Assembly: GCA_017469795.1 (NCBI GenBank)
Contig: JAFUFT010000090.1
Location: 1 to 40,380 of the forward strand
Length of the DNA stretch: 40,380 bases
Reading direction: 5' to 3'
DNA from: Oscillospiraceae bacterium
GTDB taxonomy: Bacteria; Bacillota; Clostridia; Oscillospirales; Oscillospiraceae
The position numbers and the translations under genes were made by a program. Each line of letters begins with the position of its first letter. Within the stretch, counting starts at the first letter, position 1. This document shows positions 16,057 to 22,439 of this stretch, piece after piece. The notes beneath the pieces are model-generated. The model searched no databases. It saw only the letters and a program-made list of their open reading frames with translations, and was not told the origin of the DNA.

Positions 16057-17016
16057 ATGTATCAGGAAATCTCTTTTCCCAGTCTTGGGATCAGCTTTAA
16101 CCCCTCCAGAGAGGCCTTTTTCATCGGAAGCAAGCCGATCTACTGGTATGGAATCATCATTGCCGTCGGATTCCTTCTGGCAGTCCTTTACGCGATCCGC
16201 CGCAGCAGGCAGTTTGGTCTGACGCAGGACAACATCATTGATATGCTGATCTGCGCCGTGCCCTCGGCCGTGGTCTGCGCCAGATTATATTACTGCATCT
16301 TCCGCTGGGACATCTACGGGGAAAATCCCATCAGCCTTTTGTATGTCTGGGAGGGCGGCCTGGCTATTTACGGGGGCGTCATCGGCGCAGTGGCTGCGGT
16401 CATCATTTTCACAAAGGTGACAAAGATTAAGACCTCCGCCATGCTTGATATCGGCGGACTGGGCCTCCTGATCGGTCAGTGCATCGGCAGGTGGGGAAAC
16501 TTCATCAATCGGGAAGCTCACGGCGGCCTGTCCGATGGTTTCCTGCGGATGGGGCTGACAGATACGGCTGGAAACACCGTCTACGTACATCCGACATTCC
16601 TCTATGAGTCACTCTGGAATCTTTTGGGGTTCCTGATCCTGCATTTCTATTCCAAACGCAGGAAATATGATGGCCAGGTTTTTGTGATGTATCTGGGATG
16701 GTACGGCCTTGGGCGCGTGTTTATCGAAGGACTCCGTACCGACAGCCTCTATGTAGGCGGAACGAATCTGAGAGTGAGCCAGCTCGTGGCCGGATTGTGC
16801 GTCGTATTTGCGGCGGTGTTCCTGTTCTACAACAAAGTGTTCCGGGAGCATGATCCCGCAGATTTGTACGCAAACCATTCCCGGGAAGCGGATGAAACAG
16901 AAGTTTCCGGTCAGGAAACGGAGTCACCGGCAGAAGATGAGCCGGAGTCCGTTCTGGAAACAGAGGAAACGGAGATTACAGACGACGGCGCGTCGAATCT
17001 GCAGGAAAAACAATGA
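16057..17016 (+). CDS. lgt: Prolipoprotein diacylglyceryl transferase
   Basis: Integral membrane enzyme that transfers diacylglyceryl from phosphatidylglycerol to the lipobox cysteine of exported prolipoproteins, the first step of lipoprotein maturation (needed, for instance, by the lipoprotein at 778-2529). The 319-residue protein has about seven hydrophobic segments and the Lgt signature G-R-W-G-N-F-I-N-R-E-A-H-G (144-156), followed by H-P-T-F-L-Y-E-S. The conserved H/Y/W cluster around 28-32 is also present. Residues beyond about 270 form an extra acidic, Glu/Thr-rich cytoplasmic tail not needed in E. coli Lgt. AGGAGG precedes the ATG. It is two bases after yfmH and probably last in that operon. 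Confidence 0.96.
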   Translation: MYQEISFPSLGISFNPSREAFFIGSKPIYWYGIIIAVGFLLAVLYAIRRSRQFGLTQDNIIDMLICAVPSAVVCARLYYCIFRWDIYGENPISLLYVWEGGLAIYGGVIGAVAAVIIFTKVTKIKTSAMLDIGGLGLLIGQCIGRWGNFINREAHGGLSDGFLRMGLTDTAGNTVYVHPTFLYESLWNLLGFLILHFYSKRRKYDGQVFVMYLGWYGLGRVFIEGLRTDSLYVGGTNLRVSQLVAGLCVVFAAVFLFYNKVFREHDPADLYANHSREADETEVSGQETESPAEDEPESVLETEETEITDDGASNLQEKQ

Positions 17017-17020
17017 TCGG

Positions 17021-17056
17021 ATCGCCCTGCGGCGCATTTTTGCGCTGCGGGGCGAT
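17021..17056 (+). terminator. Long stem-loop after lgt, terminator-like without a U-run
   Basis: Positions 17021-17036 and 17041-17056 pair over 16 bp in RNA (two G-U wobbles) around a TTTT loop. No U-tract follows, so classical termination is uncertain. It lies 5 bp before the fhs -35 box and separates the two units. Confidence 0.45.
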
Positions 17057-17061
17057 TATGC

Positions 17062-17090
17062 TTGACAAACAAGACTTCTCATGCTATGAT
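17062..17090 (+). promoter_or_regulatory. Promoter of fhs
   Basis: Consensus TTGACA (17062-17067), 17-bp spacer, TATGAT (17085-17090). The start would be near 17097, giving a leader of about 150 nt that carries the ZTP riboswitch. Confidence 0.8.
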
Positions 17091-17102
17091 GAATCTGGTC
17101 AT

Positions 17103-17196
17103 ACAACTGACGGAAGTGGAGGAAACCACATGGAGTATGGCCCTTGTAATGCCGACCGTCTGGGCAAAGCGTCCCGGGCAGCCGGCTATATTTTTA
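17103..17196 (+). ncRNA. ZTP (pfl) riboswitch with overlapping terminator
   Basis: The leader carries the pfl-motif core: AACTGACGG (from 17105), the hairpin GTGGAGGAAACCAC (17116-17129) as the P2-like element, a purine-rich joining segment TGGAGTATGGCCC, and the highly conserved 3' element CCGTCTGGGC (17156-17165). This class binds ZTP/ZMP, the signal of 10-formyl-THF shortage, and typically controls folate one-carbon and purine genes, as here (fhs). GCCGACCGTCTGGG (17151-17164) can pair instead with CCCGGGCAGCCGGC (17173-17186) over 14 positions with two mismatches, followed by TATATTTTTA. That terminator uses up the aptamer 3' element, so ligand binding should prevent it and turn fhs on. 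Confidence 0.88.
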
Positions 17197-17245
17197 TCCG
17201 TTTTGCCTGCAATGGACAGATCTATAACTGAACAGGAGTGTTATC

Positions 17246-18910
17246 ATGAAAACTGACATCGAAATTGCCCAGAGCACGACAATGCTTCCCATCAAAGACG
17301 TAGCCACCCGCGCAGGTATTGACGAAGATCTGCTGGAATACTACGGCAAATACAAGGCGAAGCTGGATCTCAGCCCCCTGAAGGATGCTCCCAGAAAGGG
17401 AAAGCTGATCCTGGTGACTGCCATCAATCCCACTCCCGCTGGAGAGGGAAAGACAACGACCAGCGTCGGACTGGCGGATGCACTGTGCCGTCTTGGAAAA
17501 TCAACCATGCTCTGCCTCAGAGAGCCCTCCCTCGGACCTGTATTCGGCGTAAAGGGCGGAGCTGCCGGAGGCGGCTACGCGCAGGTGGTTCCCATGGAGG
17601 ATATTAACCTGCACTTCACCGGTGATTTCCATGCCATCGGCGCGGCAAACAATCTGCTGGCTGCCATGATCGACAATCACATTCAGCAGGGGAACGCTCT
17701 GGATATCGATGTGAAGAACATCACCTGGAAACGCTGCGTGGATATGAACGACCGTCAGCTGCGCAATATCGTTTGCGGACTCGGCGGTAGAATGCAGGGA
17801 GTTCCCAGAGAGGATGGCTTTGACATCACGGTTGCCTCTGAAATCATGGCGGTGCTCTGCCTGGCCAGCGACCTGATGGATCTTAAGCGGCGGATCGCTC
17901 GGATCATTATCGGCTATAACCGGAAGGGCGAGCCTGTGACCGCGCAGGATCTGCACGCGGAGGGAGCCATGACGGTCCTTCTGAAGGACGCGATCAAGCC
18001 AAATCTGGTACAGACCCTGGAGCACAATCCCGCCATCGTTCACGGCGGTCCCTTTGCAAATATCGCCCACGGATGCAACTCTATCTCCGCCACGGATACC
18101 GCACTGAAACTTGCCGATTATGTTGTGACAGAGGCTGGATTTGGCGCCGATCTCGGTGCGGAGAAGTTCCTGGATATCAAGTGCCGCTACGCTGGTATGG
18201 TTCCCAACGCGGTAGTCATTGTCGCGACCGTCAAAGCGCTGAAGTACAACGGCGGCGTTCCCAAGACGGAGCTGGCTGAGGAAAACCTTGAGGCGCTGGA
18301 AAAGGGTATCCCCAACCTGCTCAAGCATGTGGAAAACATCACCCAGGTCTATGGCCTGCCTGCGGTCGTGGCAATCAACCGGTTCTCCCAGGACACGGAC
18401 GCTGAGCTGCGGATGATTCGTGACAAGTGCGCGGAGTACGGCGTCAACGTGGCCCTCAGCGAGGTCTGGGGGAAGGGCGGAGAAGGCGGCGAGGAACTGG
18501 CCAAAGAGGTCATCCGTCTGTGCGATCAGAAGGCTGAATTCCATTACTCCTATGAGCTGGATCGTCCGATCAAGGAAAAAATCGAGACCATTGTCCGCCG
18601 GATCTACGGAGGAAGCGGCGTGAGCTATTCCAAAGCGGCGACGGATGCCATTGCAAAGCTTGAGCGGCTTGGTTTTGGCGGTCTGCCGGTGTGCATGGCA
18701 AAGACACAGTATTCTCTGTCCGACGACCAGACAGTGCTCGGACGGCCCGAAAACTTCACCGTCAGCGTTTCTCAGGTGCGCGTATCGGCCGGCGCAGGCT
18801 TTATCGTGGTGCTCACAGGCGACATTATGACCATGCCCGGACTGCCGAAGGTACCTGCAGCCGAGAAGATCGATATCGACGAAAACGGCGTGATCACCGG
18901 ACTTTTCTAA
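17246..18910 (+). CDS. fhs: Formate--tetrahydrofolate ligase
   Basis: ATP-dependent ligase that makes 10-formyl-tetrahydrofolate from formate and THF, feeding purine synthesis and, in acetogens, the methyl branch of the Wood-Ljungdahl pathway. The 554-residue cytosolic protein has the usual length; the ATP loop [10 protein letters not shown] (61-70) and following T-T-S-V-G-L, the E-P-S-L-G-P-V-F-G segment and the [16 protein letters not shown] motif are all present. AGGAGTG lies nine bases before the ATG. The gene is alone behind its own promoter and a ZTP riboswitch, so it is expected to rise when ZTP accumulates. No folD or other acetogenesis genes are nearby. Confidence 0.98.
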   Translation: MKTDIEIAQSTTMLPIKDVATRAGIDEDLLEYYGKYKAKLDLSPLKDAPRKGKLILVTAINPTPAGEGKTTTSVGLADALCRLGKSTMLCLREPSLGPVFGVKGGAAGGGYAQVVPMEDINLHFTGDFHAIGAANNLLAAMIDNHIQQGNALDIDVKNITWKRCVDMNDRQLRNIVCGLGGRMQGVPREDGFDITVASEIMAVLCLASDLMDLKRRIARIIIGYNRKGEPVTAQDLHAEGAMTVLLKDAIKPNLVQTLEHNPAIVHGGPFANIAHGCNSISATDTALKLADYVVTEAGFGADLGAEKFLDIKCRYAGMVPNAVVIVATVKALKYNGGVPKTELAEENLEALEKGIPNLLKHVENITQVYGLPAVVAINRFSQDTDAELRMIRDKCAEYGVNVALSEVWGKGGEGGEELAKEVIRLCDQKAEFHYSYELDRPIKEKIETIVRRIYGGSGVSYSKAATDAIAKLERLGFGGLPVCMAKTQYSLSDDQTVLGRPENFTVSVSQVRVSAGAGFIVVLTGDIMTMPGLPKVPAAEKIDIDENGVITGLF

Positions 18911-18923
18911 TGAGCCTGCACTA

Positions 18924-18952
18924 TTGACAATCCCGGAAAATAAGCTTACAAT
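18924..18952 (+). promoter_or_regulatory. Promoter of the coiled-coil protein gene
   Basis: Consensus TTGACA (18924-18929), 17-bp spacer, TACAAT (18947-18952), 31 bases before the ATG at 18983. Confidence 0.75.
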
Positions 18953-18982
18953 GGGCCTAACTGAAATGAAAGGGTGTTGAAT

Positions 18983-19501
18983 ATGTCTTTCTTTGATAAG
19001 TTCAAAAAGCAGGCCGGTTCCGTAGCGGGCGCCGCCAGCGGTGTTGCACAGAACGCGGTGAAGCAGACCAAGACGTTGGCTTCTGTCGGCCGGATCAAAA
19101 TTGCCATCACTACCGAAGAGGACAAGATGAAGAAAGCCTATACCGAGCTGGGCCGGCTGTTCTACCGGGATCATGAGGCGCAGACAGAGGCCGTCATGGA
19201 GGAATATCTGCCCTGGATCGATAAGATTTCTGATGCCAAAGCGCAGATCGCACGGCTCAATGACGAGATCGTGAAAGTTCGCGCGGAAGCGGAGGAAGCG
19301 GCGCCGGAAGAGGCTGAAACTGCGGAGGTCATTTTAGATGAAACTGTGGAAGCAGCCGACACCGTTCTGGAAGATGCTGCGGATGCCGCGGAAGAGGCGG
19401 CGGAAGAAGTCGCCGAGACTGTAGAAGAGGCGGCGCAGACCATCTCGGAGGAGCCTACCGTCGGCACGCTCTACGTGGATGAGACCAATTTTGAAGATTG
19501 A
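18983..19501 (+). CDS. Small coiled-coil protein with acidic Ala/Glu-rich tail
   Basis: A 172-residue soluble protein. The N-terminal half (start M-S-F-F-D-K-F-K-K, then I-T-T-E-E-D-K-M-K-K-A-Y-T-E-L-G and a D-A-K-A-Q-I-A-R-L-N-D-E-I helix) matches a common clostridial type of short protein that normally ends in a double-Cys zinc ribbon. Here no cysteine is present and the ribbon is replaced by a long Ala/Glu repeat (about 95-160) that should be helical and strongly acidic. A GTG at 18974 could start the frame, but AAAGGGTG fits the ATG at 18983. It has its own strong promoter and terminator. Function unknown; possibly a cell-envelope or stress-related helper. Confidence 0.7.
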   Translation: MSFFDKFKKQAGSVAGAASGVAQNAVKQTKTLASVGRIKIAITTEEDKMKKAYTELGRLFYRDHEAQTEAVMEEYLPWIDKISDAKAQIARLNDEIVKVRAEAEEAAPEEAETAEVILDETVEAADTVLEDAADAAEEAAEEVAETVEEAAQTISEEPTVGTLYVDETNFED

Positions 19502-19502
19502 A

Positions 19503-19534
19503 TTAAAAAGCCACCCGTCAGGGTGGCTTTTTAA
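19503..19534. terminator. Bidirectional terminator between convergent genes
   Basis: TTAAAAAGCCACCC and GGGTGGCTTTTTAA pair around GTCA. It serves the plus-strand coiled-coil gene and, read on the minus strand, the MmcQ-type gene whose stop codon it touches. Confidence 0.85.
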
Positions 19535-20274
19535 TGACTTGCACGGAATACTGCCAGAAGGCTTTCCGGAACGTATCTGGCGGATCGGACGGAATGCACG
19601 CCGTGGGATTTCAGGGTGTCCAGCGGGATTGGCTTGCGATATGTTTTCTGAACTTTTATCCGCATGGCCTTATCCATGGGAACCGGTCCGTTGGAGCGCC
19701 GTCTTGGAATATCTGTCTCCATGACCTTACACTTGTACTTGACAGCAGAAACAGGGGAGGCCATGTATATGTACACGGTGTCACCGGCAAGAATGCCGGC
19801 GGATTGTTTCCAAAAAAGCGTACGATCCGGCGATAAGCGTAACGAAGTCTCCAGATCATAATACTTCGGATTCGCGGGGATCAGCCAGCTTCTCGTTGCA
19901 GATCTGTGCTGAGTGTCAGATGTGAGAGTGTAGCTCAGATCGATCAGAGGGGAGATCTCGCCGGATGGAACAGTTCCGTCGAGCAAGATGGAAATCCAGC
20001 TGTCATGATGCATGTGATAACCCGGGAAAAAACCGGTTTGCTGCCGGAGGACTCCGGCCAAAGCGGCGGAGCATTTCAGATTGATCAGATCCACTTGACC
20101 GTCATTTCCCAAGCCCAATTTCCGCGCAGAAACATCCATCATCAGTGCAAACCATTTTCTTGTATCGCTATGTCTGAACACAGAGCAGTTGGGCACTGTG
20201 GAAAACGGATGATCCGGTTTCACGTGATAGGTATTTTTAACATAGAGAATCAGGTCGTCTTTCACGTTGTTCAA
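19531..20274 (-). CDS. MmcQ/YjbR family protein with C-terminal PUA/EVE-like domain
   Basis: A 247-residue protein. The first 115 residues match the MmcQ/YjbR fold (CyaY-like), with the typical F-R-H-S-D-T-R-K-W-F-A-L-M-M and N-L-K-C ... G-Y-H-M-H-H-D-S-W-I-S-I-L-L-D-G segments. Residues from about 130 (R-S-W-L-I-P-A-N-P-K-Y-Y-D) look like a PUA/EVE-type domain, a fold that binds modified nucleotides, with G-D-T-V-Y-I-Y as a core strand. This two-domain form is common in Clostridia. The start is TTG, eight bases after GGAGGAG. Called DNA-binding in databases, but its real function is not established. Confidence 0.75.
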   Translation of the reverse strand: MNNVKDDLILYVKNTYHVKPDHPFSTVPNCSVFRHSDTRKWFALMMDVSARKLGLGNDGQVDLINLKCSAALAGVLRQQTGFFPGYHMHHDSWISILLDGTVPSGEISPLIDLSYTLTSDTQHRSATRSWLIPANPKYYDLETSLRLSPDRTLFWKQSAGILAGDTVYIYMASPVSAVKYKCKVMETDIPRRRSNGPVPMDKAMRIKVQKTYRKPIPLDTLKSHGVHSVRSARYVPESLLAVFRASH

Positions 20275-20365
20275 GGGATAACTCCTCCGTAATAGAAGAT
20301 GGGAAAGTCTGCCGCTTTTCGGGGTAACGGTTCCTTGCTTTGCGGCATAGGCAAGATATAACCTT

Positions 20366-20394
20366 AGTTTATCACAACCTTTTTAAGAGGTCAA
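20366..20394 (-). promoter_or_regulatory. Promoter of the MmcQ-type gene
   Basis: Minus strand: TTGACC (20394-20389), 17-bp spacer, TAAACT (20371-20366), about 92 bases before the start codon. Confidence 0.6.
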
Positions 20395-20469
20395 ACTGCC
20401 ATCTTGTGAAGCAAAGAATCTGTTCCTGCCACAAAAGGGCTTGGAACCGGTCGAAAAAACCCTAATACC

Positions 20470-20498
20470 TTGACATTGGCGTAAGAAAGTGTTAGTAT
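20470..20498 (+). promoter_or_regulatory. Promoter of the crotonase-fold gene
   Basis: Consensus TTGACA (20470-20475), 17-bp spacer, TAGTAT (20493-20498). The octamer AGTGTTAG overlaps the -10 box at 20488-20495 and repeats at 20502-20509, a possible regulator site. Confidence 0.65.
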
Positions 20499-20520
20499 TT
20501 TAGTGTTAGAATCAAATTCT

Positions 20521-20700
20521 GAATTGATAGGGATCTGTTTTCTCCTTTGTGCGAATTGATCAAGCGCGCCGACGAAGTTTGTTTATTCCACCCTATCATT
20601 ATTCCTGCTTTTTTTGTACTATATTACTGGCATCGTGTGTTTATTCCGGATAAATCCTCAGGACGAGGTTTATTAATATCATATTTGGAGGAATCTTTTT
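20521..20700 (+). promoter_or_regulatory. Long structured 5' leader of the crotonase-fold gene
   Basis: The 20275-20700 gap has no gene. Within the leader TGATAGGG (20525-20532) can pair with CCCTATCA (20591-20598); GTTTATTCC is repeated at 20581-20589 and 20639-20647; and ATAAATCCTC (from 20650) with GAGGTTTAT (from 20665) forms a hairpin just before the TTTGGAGGAA ribosome binding site. A T7 run (20609-20615) lies 10 nt after the long-range stem. I do not recognise a known riboswitch; an mRNA-stabilising leader or attenuator is possible. Confidence 0.35.
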
Positions 20701-21717
20701 ATGGCTAGACCTTTGGCTGATTATGTCAAGCTCCCCGGGTTTGACGAGTACAAAGAGTGGTTCAAGGCGTTTGCTGACCTGAAGCGTGAGGACGGCATTC
20801 TCCAGGTTACCTGGAAGACCAACGACGGCCCCATGCATCATTCCGGCATGGCCCATCGCGCTGTTTCTCAGCTCTCCCGCATCCTGTCCATGGACTGGGA
20901 GAACGAGATCATTATCTTCACCCACATCGGCGACAACTGGATGATCGAGTCCGACGCCAACGGCTGGGAGACCTATTCTGAGCTGCCCACCCAGCGTTTC
21001 CAGCATCAGTATTTTGACGACACCAACCTGATTAAGAACATGGTGTTCGACATCGACGTTCCCACCATCGGCGCACTGCCCGGCCCCGGCTTCCACTGGG
21101 ATTCCGCTTTCCTGTGCGACGTGACCATCGCCACCGAGGACACCAAGATCGAGGTTCCCCATGCGCAGGGCGGCCTGGTTCCCGGCGACGGCATGGGCCT
21201 GATGTTCCAGCATTATCTGGGCACCAAGCGCGGCAACTACTACATGATGACCACCCGTCAGATCACCGCTCCTCAGATGCTGGAGTGGGGCCTGCTCTCC
21301 GAGGTCGTGCCCAAGGGCAAGGCTGTGGAGCGCGCATGGGAGATCGCCCGGATGTGGAAGCGTATGCCCTATGAGAACCGTACCATCATGTCCAACCTGG
21401 CAAAGCGTCCTCTGAAGAAGCTCTTCGTTGAGGATCTGAAGCTGCACACTGTCTCCGAGCAGTATGCTTCTCTGCTCCGGATCGCTGCCGGCACCCTGGG
21501 CGACGAGAACTCTGAGCAGCAGGACGAGAAGTACATCTCTCGTGTTAACGACTATCGCTATGCCACCAAGGACATGGAGGCTCCTCAGACTCTCGAGTCC
21601 TGGGCCAACATGGCTGCAAACGCCAAGGCATGGTTTGAGAAGGTCGAGCGCGGTGAGATTCCGAACCCCTATGAGTTCGAGCACTCCAACGAGCCTGACT
21701 GGTACAACGCATTCTAA
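20701..21717 (+). CDS. Crotonase-fold enzyme resembling 6-oxocamphor hydrolase
   Basis: A 338-residue enoyl-CoA hydratase/isomerase superfamily protein. It lacks the two catalytic glutamates of hydratases. Instead, compared from memory with Rhodococcus 6-oxocamphor hydrolase, it keeps the equivalents of H45, H122, H145 and D154: H52 (M-A-H), H132 (G-F-H-W-D), H154 and D163 (P-H-A-Q-G-G-L-V-P-G-D-G). That enzyme hydrolyses a C-C bond in a beta-diketone (retro-Claisen), so a similar role on a cyclic or linear diketone, not a CoA ester, is inferred. Residues beyond 260 are an extra helical extension absent from the shorter relative. GGAGG precedes the ATG; codon use is strongly biased to a few codons, unlike its neighbours, which suggests very high expression. 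It has its own promoter, long leader and terminator. Confidence 0.82.
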   Translation: MARPLADYVKLPGFDEYKEWFKAFADLKREDGILQVTWKTNDGPMHHSGMAHRAVSQLSRILSMDWENEIIIFTHIGDNWMIESDANGWETYSELPTQRFQHQYFDDTNLIKNMVFDIDVPTIGALPGPGFHWDSAFLCDVTIATEDTKIEVPHAQGGLVPGDGMGLMFQHYLGTKRGNYYMMTTRQITAPQMLEWGLLSEVVPKGKAVERAWEIARMWKRMPYENRTIMSNLAKRPLKKLFVEDLKLHTVSEQYASLLRIAAGTLGDENSEQQDEKYISRVNDYRYATKDMEAPQTLESWANMAANAKAWFEKVERGEIPNPYEFEHSNEPDWYNAF

Positions 21718-21733
21718 GTTTCCTTCGAATCAT

Positions 21734-21769
21734 AAGATCCCGGTGCCTTCTGCACCGGGATCTTTTTTA
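21734..21769 (+). terminator. Strong terminator of the crotonase-fold gene
   Basis: AAGATCCCGGTGC (21734-21746) pairs with GCACCGGGATCTT (21752-21764), followed by TTTTT. Confidence 0.9.
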
Positions 21770-21789
21770 CGTAAATCGGGTAAAAGAAC

Positions 21790-21823
21790 AAAAAAGATCC
21801 CGGAATCTTTTGATTCCGGGATC
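21790..21823 (-). terminator. Minus-strand terminator, original tRNA-Ser terminator
   Basis: Minus strand: GATCCCGGAATC and GATTCCGGGATC around AAAA, then TTTTTT. It lies just past the CCA end of the tRNA-Ser remnant and would now stop read-through from the prophage. Confidence 0.8.
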
Positions 21824-21830
21824 ATCATGT

Positions 21831-21896
21831 TGGCGCGGAAGGAGGGATTTGAACCCTCGCGCGTGGTTTAGACGCCTACTCCCTTAGCAGGGGAGC
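21831..21896 (-). pseudogene. 3' fragment of tRNA-Ser (GCU), prophage attachment site
   Basis: Minus strand: anticodon stem-loop CTCCC-CTGCTAA-GGGAG (anticodon GCT), long serine variable arm, T arm GAGGG-TTCAAAT-CCCTC, the 3' acceptor strand CTTCCGC, discriminator G and encoded CCA (21833-21831). The 5' acceptor strand and D arm are missing: sequence right of 21897 is unrelated. This is what integration into a tRNA 3' end leaves on the chromosome side; the intact tRNA should lie at the far prophage end, outside the window. Homology stops exactly at the anticodon stem, so the att core covers at most about 66 bp. Confidence 0.85.
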
Positions 21897-21933
21897 CCAG
21901 AGCCGTTGCAAATCAACGGTAATCGGTGCGGCG

Positions 21934-21954
21934 TGTTGACGATATGTTGACGAT
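21934..21954. repeat. Tandem repeat next to att, candidate integrase arm site
   Basis: TGTTGACGAT occurs at 21934-21943 and again at 21945-21954, an 11-bp period that puts both on the same helix face about 40 bp inside the attachment site. This is the layout of arm-type binding sites of tyrosine integrases. The rest of 21900-22011 holds no gene. Confidence 0.5.
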
Positions 21955-22011
21955 CGGTCTGATTTTTGCGGTCAAAACCGGAAGAATGTTAGCATACTAA
22001 CCAAATATAGA

Positions 22012-22419
22012 TCACTCAAAATCATCGTCGTTATCGGTCCGCTCCGACTCATAGCGATCGATCACAATCGATGAGAGTTGAGCCGCTCCGATGTGCTCCG
22101 ATCCGGGTCCATACGCGTGGGCTTGGACTACGTCCTCGGCTAGGCGATACAACTCCTCGCTCGGGATCTCGCCGGCTGTCTGGAGGTCTACCATCTCAAT
22201 GACCCTGTCGATCAGGCGCTCCTCCGTGTCGAAATCCCTCTCCATGGCATCGTGGATGGCGCTCCGGATAAACGCGTTAACCGACACGCCTAGTCGCTCA
22301 GCGTGGTCCTTGATCCGCTGCCGGTCGCCTCGAGGGACAAGTACAGAGATCCGGTCGTAATTATCGGAATTAAACCGGTTGTTATAATCGTACATCTGAC
22401 TTTTGTCTTTGTATGCCAT
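22012..22419 (-). CDS. Ribbon-helix-helix (Arc/MetJ-type) DNA-binding protein
   Basis: A 135-residue protein. Residues about 23-60 (D-R-I-S-V-L-V-P-R-G-D-R-Q-R-I-K-D-H-A-E then L-G-V-S-V-N-A-F-I-R-S-A-I) give the beta strand, helix, helix pattern of a ribbon-helix-helix domain, which dimerises and reads DNA with the strand. The C-terminal half is acidic and Glu/Asp-rich, like the partner-binding tail of many antitoxins. AGGAGG stands seven bases before the ATG. It is 20 bases downstream of the restriction-modification gene and likely cotranscribed. It could be an operon regulator (see the palindrome at 25278-25293) or an antitoxin without a visible toxin. It is the last gene before the attachment site. 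Confidence 0.75.
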   Translation of the reverse strand: MAYKDKSQMYDYNNRFNSDNYDRISVLVPRGDRQRIKDHAERLGVSVNAFIRSAIHDAMERDFDTEERLIDRVIEMVDLQTAGEIPSEELYRLAEDVVQAHAYGPGSEHIGAAQLSSIVIDRYESERTDNDDDFE

Positions 22420-22439
22420 CGCTGGTCCTCCTGCTAATG

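Noticed and set aside
17097..17196. Tetrahydrofolate riboswitch upstream of fhs
   Set aside because: The conserved elements match the pfl/ZTP motif, not the THF aptamer.
17501..19174. Minus-strand open frame of 557 codons across fhs
   Set aside because: Antisense shadow of a fully conserved enzyme; no ribosome binding site or domain.
20609..20615. T7 run in the crotonase leader as a terminator
   Set aside because: The nearest stem is AT-rich, long-range and 10 nt away, and the gene downstream looks highly expressed.
20641..21684. Minus-strand open frame of 347 codons across the crotonase-fold gene
   Set aside because: Shadow caused by the strong codon bias of the real gene.
21464..21871. 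Plus-strand frame ending K-E-G-F-E-P-S-R
   Set aside because: This peptide is the well-known false translation of the T arm of a minus-strand tRNA; it is the tRNA-Ser fragment.
22012..22419. Ribbon-helix-helix gene as the antitoxin of a toxin-antitoxin pair
   Set aside because: No toxin-sized gene is adjacent; the neighbour is the large RM enzyme. Kept only as an alternative.
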